DNA of 64,000 nt from Acanthacorydalis orientalis. Lineage: Eukaryota > Arthropoda > Insecta > Megaloptera > Corydalidae. Of the stretch, positions 44,404-55,669 are shown one piece after another. Position 1 is the first letter of the stretch, and the number at the start of each line of letters is the position of its first letter. The stretch lies in assembly GCA_034766995.1 (NCBI GenBank), contig CM068316.1, positions 12,104,500 through 12,168,499 of the forward strand, read 5' to 3'. The notes under the pieces were generated by a model. That model made no database searches. It was not told the origin of the DNA and saw nothing but the letters and a program-made list of their open reading frames with translations. A program made the position numbers and the translations under genes.

Positions 44404-44424
44404 GAGAGAGGGAGGAAAGAGAAA
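44341..44424. repeat. (TA)n(GA)n microsatellite
   Basis: TA array followed by a GAGAG purine tract. Confidence 0.95.
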
Positions 44425-45265
44425 AAAGATAATACAAAGAATGTAAATATATAGTTTAAAAAAATACATAAAATGTAATTATTACTAAAATTAAACTACA
44501 TACAAGTGAAATAATGATCTTCGGAAATACTACTTTATTTTTCTGTAGGCTTTTTTTTTAATAAATATGATCTTAAATTCTGGGAAATTTTTAATATTTT
44601 TACAAAAACTGGTATACGAGTAGTATTAATCACTTTACTCACGAAATGCTTTATATTCATATATCTGTACATAATTACACATACATATATTAATTCGTTA
44701 CTAATTATACTCTTGAAAGCTACCAATATACAGTTTAACTAAGAAAGTAAATCTAGTAGTATGTAGAGTAACGAATTTAAATATAAATATGTGTTACTTT
44801 TATTTCTGAAAATTTGTTGTATGTCTGACGATCGGTACAAAGAATTTAAATGATTTTTTTCTCAATTTGAGTTAGGTACATTATTTTTTTCCGAAGTTTT
44901 AAACATTCATACGATCAAAGTGAAATGCACTGATTGGCACAATACCGTTTTAAAGCTGTGTCTAAAACCACTTTTACAAATAAATCTGATTTTTCTGTAC
45001 ATTGGCTCTTCGAAGATTTTGTCCAGAAAAAAGGTTATCGACCGATGCAATAAAATTATAGCATTTTTATATAAACCTTAACTTTTTTAAACTTGAATGA
45101 AAATGGTCGTCAATACACAGCCAACTAATTAAAAAAATGGTAAACCATTTAAGGGTTACTTCGCAATTGTAAAAAAAAAAACATTTTTCAATCTCTATAC
45201 TATTGCCTTCTATAGTAAAAGAATTCAAGAGTAAATTAAAATAAAAATGATTCAATAAAATGTTC

Positions 45266-45289
45266 AGTTTAATAGTGAACTATTAAACT
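45266..45289. other. Perfect 11-bp inverted repeat
   Basis: AGTTTAATAGT and ACTATTAAACT around a 2-base centre. Confidence 0.8.
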
Positions 45290-45371
45290 ACCGGTATACA
45301 ACCCGTTAAAATTAATAAGAAAATAGAAAGAAACGTAGAAAGAAAAAACTGTTTATTGGTTTTTACAGCAA

Positions 45372-45399
45372 AATATATATATATATATATGTTTGTATA

Positions 45400-45440
<41 letters not shown>

Positions 45441-45475
45441 AAATATATATGTATATATAAATATATATATATATG

Positions 45476-45529
<54 letters not shown>
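45372..45529. repeat. Compound (TA)n(TAAA/TATG)n microsatellite
   Basis: Long TA array with ATAAATAT interruptions. Confidence 0.95.
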
Positions 45530-45530
<1 letters not shown>

Positions 45531-46002
45531 GAATGCAAACATATTATTAGTGCTGAATATGTAAAGACATCGTCACATTGTAATTCAGTTCGAAAAAATA
45601 AACCGACCACAATACAAACCAACATCTAAAAAGCAAACAAATTATTATTCAGACCAGACATTTTTTATTGTTGTATATTTGTGCGTCGTATCTTAAACGT
45701 ATTGTTTAAACATTTTAAATAGCATTGAATTATAATAAATGAAAAAAATAGAGTAAGCTATCATCTTTTCGAATGTAACCCTCATATACTTATGTACGGA
45801 TTTCAATTTTATTTTTATTGTAATTGTATTTCATGTCTCATTTCGAAAGTTGTCGAAAATGTTAGTATTAAAATGTAACTGTGATATTTATTTTTTCAAG
45901 TTTCTGTTTCATTCTGAGGAAGCATAACAAAATTCTATGTGTAATCATATTTATTTTAAATTAAACAAGTATTATAGTAACTAAATTTATTATAATTGAA
46001 TA

Positions 46003-46299
46003 ATGTTCAATAACACACTCTATGAAAAGGAAAGAAATTGTCTGTACTTTATTATTCGACTGTCAAAATTCATCATTTTGTTTTCTCAATTTCTTAAAAC
46101 AATATTGAGAGTTAAGACGACAAAAATGATTGTATTACTTTTTCATTTGTATAACACAATTTGGATTATAAAATATTTTGTTTCAGATTTTAAGATTTCT
46201 TTAATAATCTCATTGATTTTAAAGACAATCATGTGTGTATTAATTGTTATTTTGTACGAATTCTGTAAGCCATTTACGAATTACTTCTTCTTAGATTAA
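46003..46299 (+). CDS. Unassigned hydrophobic open frame, probably chance
   Basis: An ATG-started frame of 98 residues rich in Ile, Leu, Phe and Lys, with two or three hydrophobic stretches. Such frames arise readily in AT-rich DNA, and no domain or splice context supports it. Confidence 0.1.
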   Translation: MFNNTLYEKERNCLYFIIRLSKFIILFSQFLKTILRVKTTKMIVLLFHLYNTIWIIKYFVSDFKISLIISLILKTIMCVLIVILYEFCKPFTNYFFLD

Positions 46300-46834
46300 T
46301 TTCAACTTCTGAATCATTATCTGATATATCTTGAATTTTAAAAATTCATAGAAGAAAATAACTCATAAGTGGTACAGAATAATATGTAACAGGTATATTT
46401 ATTTATTATATTCTTTATGGAGATATATACATACTTTATTAGTCTCATATATATGTCACATTTTACACTACTTTTACTGATTAGTAACAAACTTTAAACG
46501 TGATGGACACAAAAATTAGCTATTCCACTACATTTTCATTATACTCGTAATTCAAATATTATACTTTACTGTATCTACATATTTATTTATTTCTTGCATT
46601 ATATTCTTAAACTATATTTTAATTTCCAGTTATTGTTAAAAAGGAATCTTAGTATTTATTTACTTATCTCGCATCTTTCTTTTACTCATTATCAACAGCT
46701 CGCTTTTTTGTGTATTTTTTCATATTACTATTTGTCAAACTGCACTAACTTATTTATAAAACTTAACTATTACTATGAGCCTATCACCATAAGTGACAAA
46801 CATTATTATTGTCACAGACATTCATTTATTTAAA

Positions 46835-47012
46835 GTATAATCATCAAAGTCTGATAAGCGACACCTGGTCTGGGTTTATCTTTCCATGACATATTTCCAG
46901 AATGAAATTTCGCAAAACAATTTCGTACTTGCCGGTCTATTATGATTCCTTGACCATAAACACTGCATATTTTTCCATGTCTCCGTAGCGTTTCTCCTGT
47001 ACACATACTCAT
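46835..47012 (-). pseudogene. Mariner transposase DNA-binding domain fragment
   Basis: The minus strand reads GKICSVYGQGIIIDRQVRNC and FAKFHSGNMSWKDKPRPG, the second helix-turn-helix of mariner transposases (ICSVYGEG--ER-V--WFAKFKSGNFDLEDEPRPGRP pattern). Neither the first motif nor the catalytic domain is adjacent, and no terminal repeats were found, so this is an orphan fragment. Confidence 0.75.
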
Positions 47013-47095
47013 ATAATATTACGTGTCGAATATGCATTTTCAATCTCTCCATTTCAGGACTGAAAAACTTATTGTTTTATTTCGATGCATACGCC

Positions 47096-47125
47096 TCATT
47101 CTTATCACTGCTGTGATAAGAATGA
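47096..47125. other. Perfect 13-bp hairpin containing GATA-type sites
   Basis: TCATTCTTATCAC and GTGATAAGAATGA flank a TGCT loop. Each arm contains a (T)GATAA core. Confidence 0.85.
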
Positions 47126-47129
47126 ATGA

Positions 47130-47831
47130 TAGTTCTTTACTCCAAACAGGTTCTGTTCTGTTTAGTATGATTATTCATTAATATGATAAATACATTGTTA
47201 CAATTTGTTCCCAGAAACGGAAATTACTTATGACTCAACGTAATAGATTTTTTTTAAAAAAATACAATAATTGGAATTACTACCAAATAAGTTACTTAGA
47301 GATATACAATTTCAAATATCACTATTTTTTTGTATAAAAAAACATAGAAATAAATACCTATATGATAATTTCCTAATAGGATAGTAAACCCCACTTTCGG
47401 CCATTTACATAAAATACAGAATTTACAAATACTTGTAAAGTTATGAGTTGGTTTCTAAACAAATAATATGCGTACATCTGTTCTCTTCACTATTTCATAT
47501 TTTCATAATCTTTTACAATAGATTATATTTGAAATTTGGTGCGAGTCACCGTACTGAAATTAATCTCTTGGCAATTAATAAGTCTTGTATACAAATACCT
47601 ATTTTATAAATAAATTACTATATTTTATACGTTCCCTTTGCTTTTTAAATTTAATATTATGTCCATGAAATAAATTTTAAAGGTTGTTTACCTTTACCTT
47701 AATATCTTAAACATATTATTTTCTTTTCTTTGAAAACAAATCAAATAGTATATTACTAAAACATGATATGAATTCAGATGGTTCGATGTATAATAATACA
47801 TTTTATTAATCAATATATTATTACACATCAC

Positions 47832-47888
<57 letters not shown>

Positions 47889-48055
47889 ATGTATAGATGT
47901 TGAAATGTAGGTGTGTGTTTTATGTATTTTCATATATTTCGTCATCAATGGTAGAATAATTTCATATTAAAATTAAAATTGAAAAATATATAAATCAATG
48001 AAGGTTTACAGATTGTGACATCAATTTGTGACATAAGTTCATTTATATTCTGTTT
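47130..48055. other. AT-rich unique DNA
   Basis: Only the microsatellite at 47838-47895 is clear. Confidence 0.4.
47838..47895. repeat. (TA)n(TG)n microsatellite
   Basis: TA run followed by GTGTGTGTATGTAT. Confidence 0.95.
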
Positions 48056-48061
48056 ATAAAT

Positions 48062-48316
48062 TTAAATTAATAAACTTTTATGAAATAACAACAAATAAAA
48101 CTGGTATATTTTCAAGTAATTTGAAATGATTCTAATTTTCCAGTCGGCCTTCTCGACTATTTGTAACTGAATAATAGGATGTATCTTCTCCTTCAAGTGC
48201 TCTTCGATTATCCATTTACTTTTATATTTTGAAATCGTCTCCGTTTCCCCTGCACTTGAAGACATTGACATGACGGCGCTTTGTGTGAAAAATATTATAT
48301 ACGCAAAATAATTCAT
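48062..48316 (-). CDS. Candidate short secreted-type protein or first exon, unassigned
   Basis: Opens at a true ATG on the minus strand (48316). The first 16 or so residues are hydrophobic (MNYFAYIIFFTQSAVMS) followed by a small-residue stretch (SMSSSAGE), which resembles a signal peptide and cleavage site. A charged stretch follows (KWIIEEHLKEKIHPIIQLQI). Base composition between 48124 and 48316 is clearly less AT-rich than the surroundings, as expected of coding or conserved DNA. The last 20 residues return to AT-rich noise, so if real it is probably an exon ending near 48130. I recognise no family. Confidence 0.3.
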   Translation of the reverse strand: MNYFAYIIFFTQSAVMSMSSSAGETETISKYKSKWIIEEHLKEKIHPIIQLQIVEKADWKIRIISNYLKIYQFYLLLFHKSLLI

Positions 48317-48324
48317 GATTTTTA

Positions 48325-49000
48325 TCGTTCATGTGAGAGAGTTTCCATGACTGAAGCGACAAATATATTTGTAATAAGATATTTGAAATCACGTTATATG
48401 TTATTATAAATATATTCTGAACACACATGTAATAGACTGTTTGCACGTATGTAATGTCAAAATTATCTATAAACGATCTTTGAAAAAAAGACAAAACTTA
48501 ATAATTAGATACTGCGGTTTCTTTTATATTCTTCACCTATTCAACTTATAAAATACTAACGCTTATGCAACACGTGAATGGCATTCATAGTTGTTTGTTA
48601 AAATGCGAATTGAGTCGATCATCTGAAAATCAATAGTTCATAAGTTTGTATACTAATTCATTCGATAAAAAATATAAATTGTTTATTTGAAACACGTGCC
48701 TTAATGTGTTTATTATATTTTTTATCAAAATAAATATCAAATCAAGACGAATCATAATGTTGTATGCACATAAAATATAAACTTTAGTACTGTTTATGCA
48801 TCTACTTAATTGGTATATATTTTATATAAATAGTCAATCACTTCCTTATATGCATATATAAATGATTAAAAAACAAATTATAAAAATGTTTTTTATATGA
48901 ATGCGTCTTTTATCAGAATATATAAATATTCCACATACTTAATAAGGTCCAACATTTTCTGGCCTGATGATGTTATAGAGACGAGAAAATAAAACAACAA
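48325..49000. other. AT-rich unique DNA
   Basis: Nothing recognised. Confidence 0.4.
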
Positions 49001-49007
49001 ATCTATA

Positions 49008-49165
49008 CGAGGACAAGTTAAAAAGTAAAACGAGCATTTTAAGAAGTAAAATCTCTTTTTCCCGTACTAGATTTTTAAGATCATTTTCTACGTAATCTCC
49101 TTTAACTTCTATACATTTAATAAGCTTCTCAGAGCCACAAAGAGAGAGAAAGACTGACTTATCCA
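49008..49165 (-). mobile_element. Mariner-type 3' end fragment, related to family M3
   Basis: TA (49006-49007) precedes CGAGGACAAGTTAAAAAGTA. Inside, the minus strand encodes the last residues of a mariner transposase (SEKLIKCIEVKGDYVEN). The body of the element is missing beyond about 49165. Confidence 0.7.
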
Positions 49166-49454
49166 AATCTATATACAATCTTTTTGTTGATGTAATGTAA
49201 TAATTATCATTTTATCTTTATGGCATGTTTTTGCAACTTGAAAAACTCGCAAACCTTCAAACGAAGTAAATGTTGATTTATTGTAATTAATTCTACTAAA
49301 ATGGTACAGGGAATATTAACCCCCTAACATACAAAGACATCTCTGATACATCATGTGTTTCTTATGCTATTGATAACATTGACGCTGAAAACGTGCTGTT
49401 CTCTGAAAACGCATACAGATGTAATTCGTCTTAGTGCACCTGCAAATATTAGAA

Positions 49455-49455
<1 letters not shown>

Positions 49456-49502
<47 letters not shown>
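49456..49502. repeat. (TA)n microsatellite
   Basis: Uninterrupted TA run. Confidence 0.95.
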
Positions 49503-49505
<3 letters not shown>

Positions 49506-49630
49506 GTATTAAAGTGTGGACCATAAAAACGAACACTGCAACATGTCTGTTTTGAATCTATACAAAAATGATAGTGAAAGCCATATTCAAATTCCATTCA
49601 ATTTCAAATCGAATACGAACTTTTGCACTG

Positions 49631-49634
<4 letters not shown>

Positions 49635-49687
<53 letters not shown>
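49635..49687. repeat. (TA)n microsatellite
   Basis: Uninterrupted TA run. Confidence 0.95.
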
Positions 49688-49689
<2 letters not shown>

Positions 49690-49783
49690 TTTTATATGTT
49701 TATTGATATTTAAATGATAAACAATCACCTAATTTGTAACCATGTTAATGTAAGTACGTTATTTTTAGTTACTTAGTGCGTTG

Positions 49784-49939
49784 TGAAGATGCGCTTCGAA
49801 ATATCCCTAAGCAAGAATATTAAATGATTATAATGATTTTATGAATATTTTTGAGCAGAAAAAAAGTTGTTTTGAGGCGAACAAGTAATTGATTTGTGCA
49901 AGTTAATTTAGCAACAGTGTTAGAACTGTATTGTTATAA
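49784..49939. repeat. FB1 foldback repeat, centre plus right arm
   Basis: GATGCGCTTCGAAATATCCC, TAAGCAAGAATATTAAATGA, TTTTTGAGCAGAAA and the outer CAGTGTTAGAACTGTATTGT match the same half of the 28833-29012 and 52059-52387 copies. Confidence 0.6.
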
Positions 49940-50235
49940 AAAAGACGTTTCAAAATTCAAGTATACACATTTAATAAATGTAAACAGCATTTTTTTACAT
50001 CAATCCTCAGTTTAAATTAATGTATTAAAGCAAATTTGATTGAAATAACCAATTTAATAATTATAATACACACTCTTTACAAATAAACATTTAATATTAT
50101 TTATGCTAGTGTTTGAGATTCAAGTAAAATGCGTTCATTAAACTTCTTGACACTAATTGAACTCTTTTTTGTAAAGTATACGAACGTTATCTTTATATTT
50201 TTATTTCAAATTCAGATAAACGATGAGATAAGCGA

Positions 50236-50433
50236 TTAAATAAAACATGTTACGGAGAAATTTTCGCATATGATTTGTGATTCGATTATTATGCGTGAAT
50301 CTTTCAACTCTAATTTTAGTAATTTATGCAGATATAAATCAGTATTCTTAATACAGACAGTTGCGGATGTATTCTCTTGAGCGAACTTCTTTGAAATATC
50401 AAAATAATTGACAGACGAATGTAACGTATCCAT
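50236..50433 (-). CDS. Unassigned 65-residue open frame
   Basis: ATG-initiated on the minus strand, with mixed, fairly balanced codons (for example MDTLHSSVNYFDISKKFAQE). Upstream sequence is slightly G+C-richer (GTTTCTCGTTGTCTGTTTAC). No domain, no membrane segment and no family recognised. It may be an exon or chance. Confidence 0.2.
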   Translation of the reverse strand: MDTLHSSVNYFDISKKFAQENTSATVCIKNTDLYLHKLLKLELKDSRIIIESQIICENFSVTCFI

Positions 50434-50464
50434 CGGACGTAAACAGACAACGAGAAACGAAGCG

Positions 50465-51016
50465 TTAATATATTATTACAATACGAACTGTTCGAATTGA
50501 CTCTTTTATAAACACAGAAAATGGACGTGTGTGACTTGTTACTAAAGATGAAAAATGTAAATTATTACGGCCTTGATGGTTAATTCGCCAAAATATTTTA
50601 TTAATGTAAGTTTAATTATTAAATATTGCATCAGGATGTCAAACAAGTTATAGATGTGAAGCTTATATCTTTTGAGATTAACCACTCTGTGCAGTAGTAC
50701 TCGTTTTCAAAATTTTAAACTCATATCGAGTGTATTCTTAATTATATTGTTTTGTTGCATACACATGTGAATGTGACATTCGACGTGTGTTCTGATCGTT
50801 TCTTGTTGACAATGGTAATTGCTTTTTAATTCAAGCGGTTTTTTTTATGTTTATTATCTAATTTACTAGAGTATTTACAAGTATGTCAATTTAATTACAT
50901 ATATATGATAATATAATGACATGAATATATTTTATACAAATAATTGAAGGTCCTATTTAAGTCATTCCAGTTTTATAATGAATATAAATAGAAGCATAAC
51001 TCAAGTATTTATTTTA

Positions 51017-51089
<73 letters not shown>

Positions 51090-51370
51090 TCTTCTTTTAT
51101 AATTCTATTGAGAACTTCTTTTTATTTTTAGATTTGAAGATTAATCAAGTGCTTCAAGTTGTGCAATAAATATGCTGTTTACTAATGAAATATTTATTAT
51201 TATTTTTTATATCATATTTATAATTAAACTTTATTTCGTATCAAATCTAAATTGTGATCATGCTTAAGTAATAAAATAGTTAATTTCTGATAATATTTCA
51301 AGCATTTGAATTTAAGAACAATTTAATGATTTAGAGGTAATCCACATAAGTCATTTCTCTTTATTACTAA
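50465..51370. other. AT-rich unique DNA
   Basis: Only the TA array at 51025-51085. Confidence 0.4.
51025..51085. repeat. (TA)n microsatellite
   Basis: Uninterrupted TA run. Confidence 0.95.
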
Positions 51371-51376
51371 AAAATG

Positions 51377-51664
51377 GTCTAACCTCTATGCGTGCGCTTT
51401 AGTTGTTCTCTGATTGGTTGATATCAGTCACATGTTCTCGGTTCTGACTTATTGATATCAGTCACATGATCGTTGGTCCGTTTCACGGTGTACAACGGAA
51501 GAGGGTATATGATTTCAGTGTAAAAATGATAAGATATGTATAATTTTTTAATTTCTGTTATTTGTTGGAGGAGGGGACGACAGTTAACGAGTGGAAGGCG
51601 AAGTTCCTCCACAGGATGGAGGGGGATTAATGAGTGCAGCGAACAGTGGGCCGGGCCTCCTAGT
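51377..51664 (+). mobile_element. Possible Helitron-like 3' region
   Basis: A G+C-richer block ends GAACAGTGGGCCGGGCCTCC followed by TAG and a T run. A short G+C hairpin (GGGCC/GGCCC) just before CTAG-T is the form of Helitron 3' termini. Inside, GATATCAGTCACATG occurs twice (51420-51434 and 51454-51468) in a 34-base tandem arrangement. No convincing TC 5' start or coding is seen, so the assignment is tentative. Confidence 0.35.
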
Positions 51665-52058
51665 TTTTTTTTAAAATAGTCTTCTCCATAAGTCTGAAAT
51701 AACAGACCTGTTGTTTTACATAGAAGACCATATCTCTTGATTTGTTTGGAATATTAATGTGAAACTAAAAAGAATGAAAGTTTAGAATAAAATCTTTCAC
51801 ATGGTGTATTTATTTTTCAACATAACCATTACTATTCTAAATAAATCTATTAGATTCGCGCTATGAAGATATTTGGTGTCATGTCGTTATTGTTGTGACT
51901 GATGCCTTTTTAGGATCAAAATTATATACATAAATTTCATTCTTAGTAACTATAGATAGCAGAAAATCATCATTTTCAAATTAATAGTCGGCAAATTTTA
52001 AACATTTGAATAAAAAAATAATCTGTTAAAGTATTGTAAAATCCGAGAATTATGAAAA

Positions 52059-52387
52059 GAGTCATGGTGTAAATATTCCATTTTCACAAATTAGGTTTTC
52101 ACTCAGATCACATCCATATAGCATGTTGCTGATCAAAAATGTTTAATAAATGATTATTAATCATTTTTGGATTGTACATTTCAGTTGTGATGCAATAGAT
52201 TAGAACGCTAAGATATAGAAAAATCTGAAAATGATTGCATCGCCTTCGAAATCCATATAAACAACAATGAGAAATTCTTAATTATTAATCATTGAACATT
52301 TTTGATCAGAACCATTTTTTGTGACTTGTGGGTTTAGTGAGAAATTAATTTGTAAAAGTGAATTATTCAGCCACGGTTCCAAAATTA
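52059..52387. repeat. FB1 foldback repeat, reference full-length copy
   Basis: About 330 bases with inverted arms: CTGATCAAAAATGT at 52129-52142 pairs with ACATTTTTGATCAG at 52296-52309. Further out, TTTTCACAAATTAGG pairs with AATTAATTTGTAAAAGTGAA. The centre contains TTTCAGTTGTGATGCAATAG and TGATTGCATCGCCTTCGAAA. No coding capacity; the ends do not match any superfamily I know. Confidence 0.75.
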
Positions 52388-52831
52388 TATCCTGATAAAC
52401 TTTCTGTTTTCAGTAGAAATGTAGAAATCTGGAACAAATACCAATCTTACGACGTGCAATCATTCCCTTCTTTTGTAACTGCTTTCAGAAAAATGTTCAA
52501 ATAGAAAAATTGCCACAGTTCGTTCTAAAGAAGAATTGTTTTTATAAAGAAAGTAATAGATACACGAATAAGTTATTATTATCATTATTATTAATACTAA
52601 AAAAATAAAAGTTATGCATGTGACTTTCACAGTTTTTCTACTATTGATTGGTTCTGTGATGAGGTTAAGTTTGAAGATGGTATATTAATGAAAATTAATT
52701 TGTTTATAAATTGTATAACGTCACCTAAAACAAATTTGTTGTATTTCGTTTTTTAATATTCATTTTAAAACTACGATAGATCTATATTGTATACAAATGT
52801 AAAAATAAACTAATACATTAATTTGAAATGT

Positions 52832-52956
<125 letters not shown>

Positions 52957-53336
52957 CATTGAACTGTTCGTATTGAAAAGAACCAGTTAAACTGTTTATA
53001 ATATTAATTGAATGTGTCATTCGTTTAAGAACATCTTGAAAATATTAATTACAATGAATTATTAGCCGTTGAGAGGGGGACTAACAAGTACACATAAATG
53101 AAAAAATAAATTTCCGAACAGATATTTTAAACTTAATTTATGTTTGACATAAGTTAATTACATTTTATGATATAGAGAATTGTTTTGATAAATTAATATA
53201 AGAAATAAGTCACGTTTTTCAAATATCATTAGTTTAACTTCTTATAGATTAAGTTCATTGTGTTTTCTAGATAAGCGAAATTTTAACTAGTAAACCTGTA
53301 ACTTCTTTGAAAATACAATTTATATTCAAGTTGCTA

Positions 53337-53493
<157 letters not shown>

Positions 53494-53925
53494 AATTGTA
53501 GTTTACGAGGGGGGTCGCCCAGGGCCTCTTTTAAAGATTTCAAAAATAACAAATAAACTTAAAATATTATATAAAATACGTCAAGATATTTTCAGCGAAT
53601 TTTTATAATAAAGTTATCCATTTCATGAATTTCAGTTATGATATTTCGACATTGAGTAAATACTCATAGACTTCCAAGCTAGAACCAATTTTCGATCATT
53701 TTCTCATTTTCATATGAGACCTTGATGAAACTTATCTGAATTTATTATTAATTGTTTTTATGTTAACCTAGATCCTTGATTATTTTTTGTTGATGCATCC
53801 ACATATTTATTGTGCAAAAAGTGTGAGAAACGCAAGTTTTAAGTCCTAATATATAATATGTAAGCAATTTTATTTTATGAGGATTTAATTTTTTCTGTTG
53901 CTATTTAAAAAATGCGCCTGCATCA

Positions 53926-53975
53926 AAGGGTCCATATAGTTTCACCACCCAGGGGTCCATATGTTAATCCTCCAC
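53926..53975 (+). repeat. Two-unit tandem repeat
   Basis: AAAGGGTCCATATAGTTTCA and AGGGGTCCATATGTTAATCC, each followed by a C-rich CACCAC/TCCAC tail, period about 25 bases. Confidence 0.6.
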
Positions 53976-53978
53976 TGA

Positions 53979-53989
53979 TATATATATAT

Positions 53990-54066
<77 letters not shown>
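53979..54066. repeat. (TA)n microsatellite
   Basis: Long TA run with one GG interruption. Confidence 0.95.
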
Positions 54067-54068
<2 letters not shown>

Positions 54069-54761
54069 TGAAACGCCTGTTTGAAACATTCAATATTTAA
54101 CGAAACGTCATAAAAACGATTCACTGTACATAATATATATATATATATATGCTGATTTACATCATTTACCTTTTATGAAACATGCCTTTTCCACATTAAA
54201 TAATATCAAGTTAAATATTACAATTAATCTATGATAATTTCAAGAAATAAAAATATAACGGCCTACAACTGCATTTATATTGATACTCATTAACGGTCAA
54301 GGTTTCAAAGCACTTAAAACAGTTGATTCATTCACATCTGGTTGATTCATAAGAGTATATGCAGGCACTTTGGATCATTTCATTCAAGTACATACTTTTT
54401 ATCCTGTGCTTTAGATACATACATATATATATATAAAGTTAAGTGCTCATAATTATTTGTCCTATATTTTAAAAGATAAGTTTTTATACAAGGCCATACG
54501 AGAAGAAAATATAATGATATAGAAGGCCAGTTGCTGTTATTGAATTAATAAATTAGGAAGAAAAAGTGAAATTCATTTTGATCAGTGAACTCTGATATAA
54601 ATATGTGTTAAGTATTTTATATTCTTAACATTTTATACTTATTATGTGTAATCGTTTTTCCTAAGCAATATGTATTTATTTTCATTTTAAGTATAAAAAT
54701 AAGTACTAATAGAAAACATGAAAAGAACCATTAAAATTTTTGCCATTATGGTTAAAATCAC

Positions 54762-54786
54762 TTTCACGGTTTCTTAAACCGTGAAA
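54762..54786. other. Perfect 11-bp hairpin
   Basis: TTTCACGGTTT and AAACCGTGAAA around a CTT loop. Not followed by a T run. Confidence 0.8.
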
Positions 54787-54902
54787 ACAAGAAACCATAT
54801 AAGTTTTCAATTTTACTTGTGTAAATTAACTTTTCACGTACTCCTCAAACTTCAGATTCAGTTTGGTGATTCCATCACCTTCAGAGTGCTATAGTTACAT
54901 GC

Positions 54903-54905
<3 letters not shown>

Positions 54906-54945
<40 letters not shown>
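54906..54945. repeat. (TA)n microsatellite
   Basis: TA run that forms the insertion site of the mariner fragment at 54946. Confidence 0.95.
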
Positions 54946-54946
<1 letters not shown>

Positions 54947-55203
54947 GTCGATGTTTGATAAGTATGGTAAAAAAGCAAATTAAATACTGTTTTTTGGAAA
55001 AAATCGATTTTATTTCTCTACATAGTCTCTATTGAGGGTTTATACACTTGGTCCAGCGAGTCTGTAAAATATGCATTGACGAATTTATTCTCATCGAGAC
55101 ATATTTTCAAGTTTGGAAAGAGAAAGAAGTCGCACAAGATCAAGTCCGAAGAATAGAGTGAATGAGAAATCATTACATTTTTTTTTTGATTATAATTTTT
55201 CAT
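54946..55203 (-). mobile_element. Mariner (family M2) 3' fragment, copy L
   Basis: Its end, CGTCGATGTTTGATAAGTAT, and the adjacent sequence match copies C and D, and it is preceded by TA from a TA array. The minus-strand frame 55203-55018 reads ISHSLYSSDLILCDFFLFPN, with the third catalytic aspartate in CDFFLF, and ends with the mariner C-terminal SIETM. The element is 5'-truncated near 55170, where the sequence turns into T-rich DNA. Confidence 0.8.
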
Positions 55204-55204
55204 A

Positions 55205-55665
55205 ATATATTTTTTTATATTAAATACTTTAACTACTTGTATTACATACTATTTATCGAACTATTGGTTAAAAGCGAATTTTCTAGCAAATATATAATCA
55301 ATTTATATCTAATAAGATATGCTTAATTATGCCAGTCAATATTTTTTATTTACTGCATATTTATTAATATTAAAAAAAGCCCAAGACCAAGAAAATATTT
55401 AAGTATGTATATATTATAAAAATCTGGACATAAAGTACTCTATATTTGTTAACTGTTTTATACAACATTGCTTCATTGTCATGTTCTAGAAATTATACAT
55501 TTTCCTCGTAAATAATCTTATTTATATACGCACACGTGTATGTGTGTCTAAACAAAATCCGAAACAATCCTAAAATATCGCCGATAAAAACATGTTTGGA
55601 ATTTACATACACTGGCATAATGAAAAAAACATTAAAAGAGCCAAGACGGGTATCCCTTACATAAC
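55205..55665. other. AT-rich unique DNA
   Basis: Nothing recognised. Confidence 0.4.
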
Positions 55666-55669
55666 GTCA

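Larger units (their letters stand above)
42520..45995. other. Microsatellite-rich AT desert
   Basis: Seven arrays are listed separately. Between them there is unique AT-rich DNA without recognisable genes. 44950-45000 loosely resembles an FB1 arm (TGTGTCTAAAACCACTTTTA). A perfect hairpin lies at 45266-45289. Confidence 0.4.
49170..49780. other. AT-rich DNA with two TA arrays
   Basis: Nothing beyond the arrays at 49456-49502 and 49635-49687; the frames crossing them are not coding. Confidence 0.4.

Noticed and set aside
44940..45010. Another FB1 copy
   Set aside because: Only one arm-like stretch (TGTGTCTAAAACCACTTTTA) is present, and the rest does not align well enough to list.
46594..46833. 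79-codon plus-strand frame
   Set aside because: TTG start and AT-driven composition; not a plausible gene in a eukaryote.
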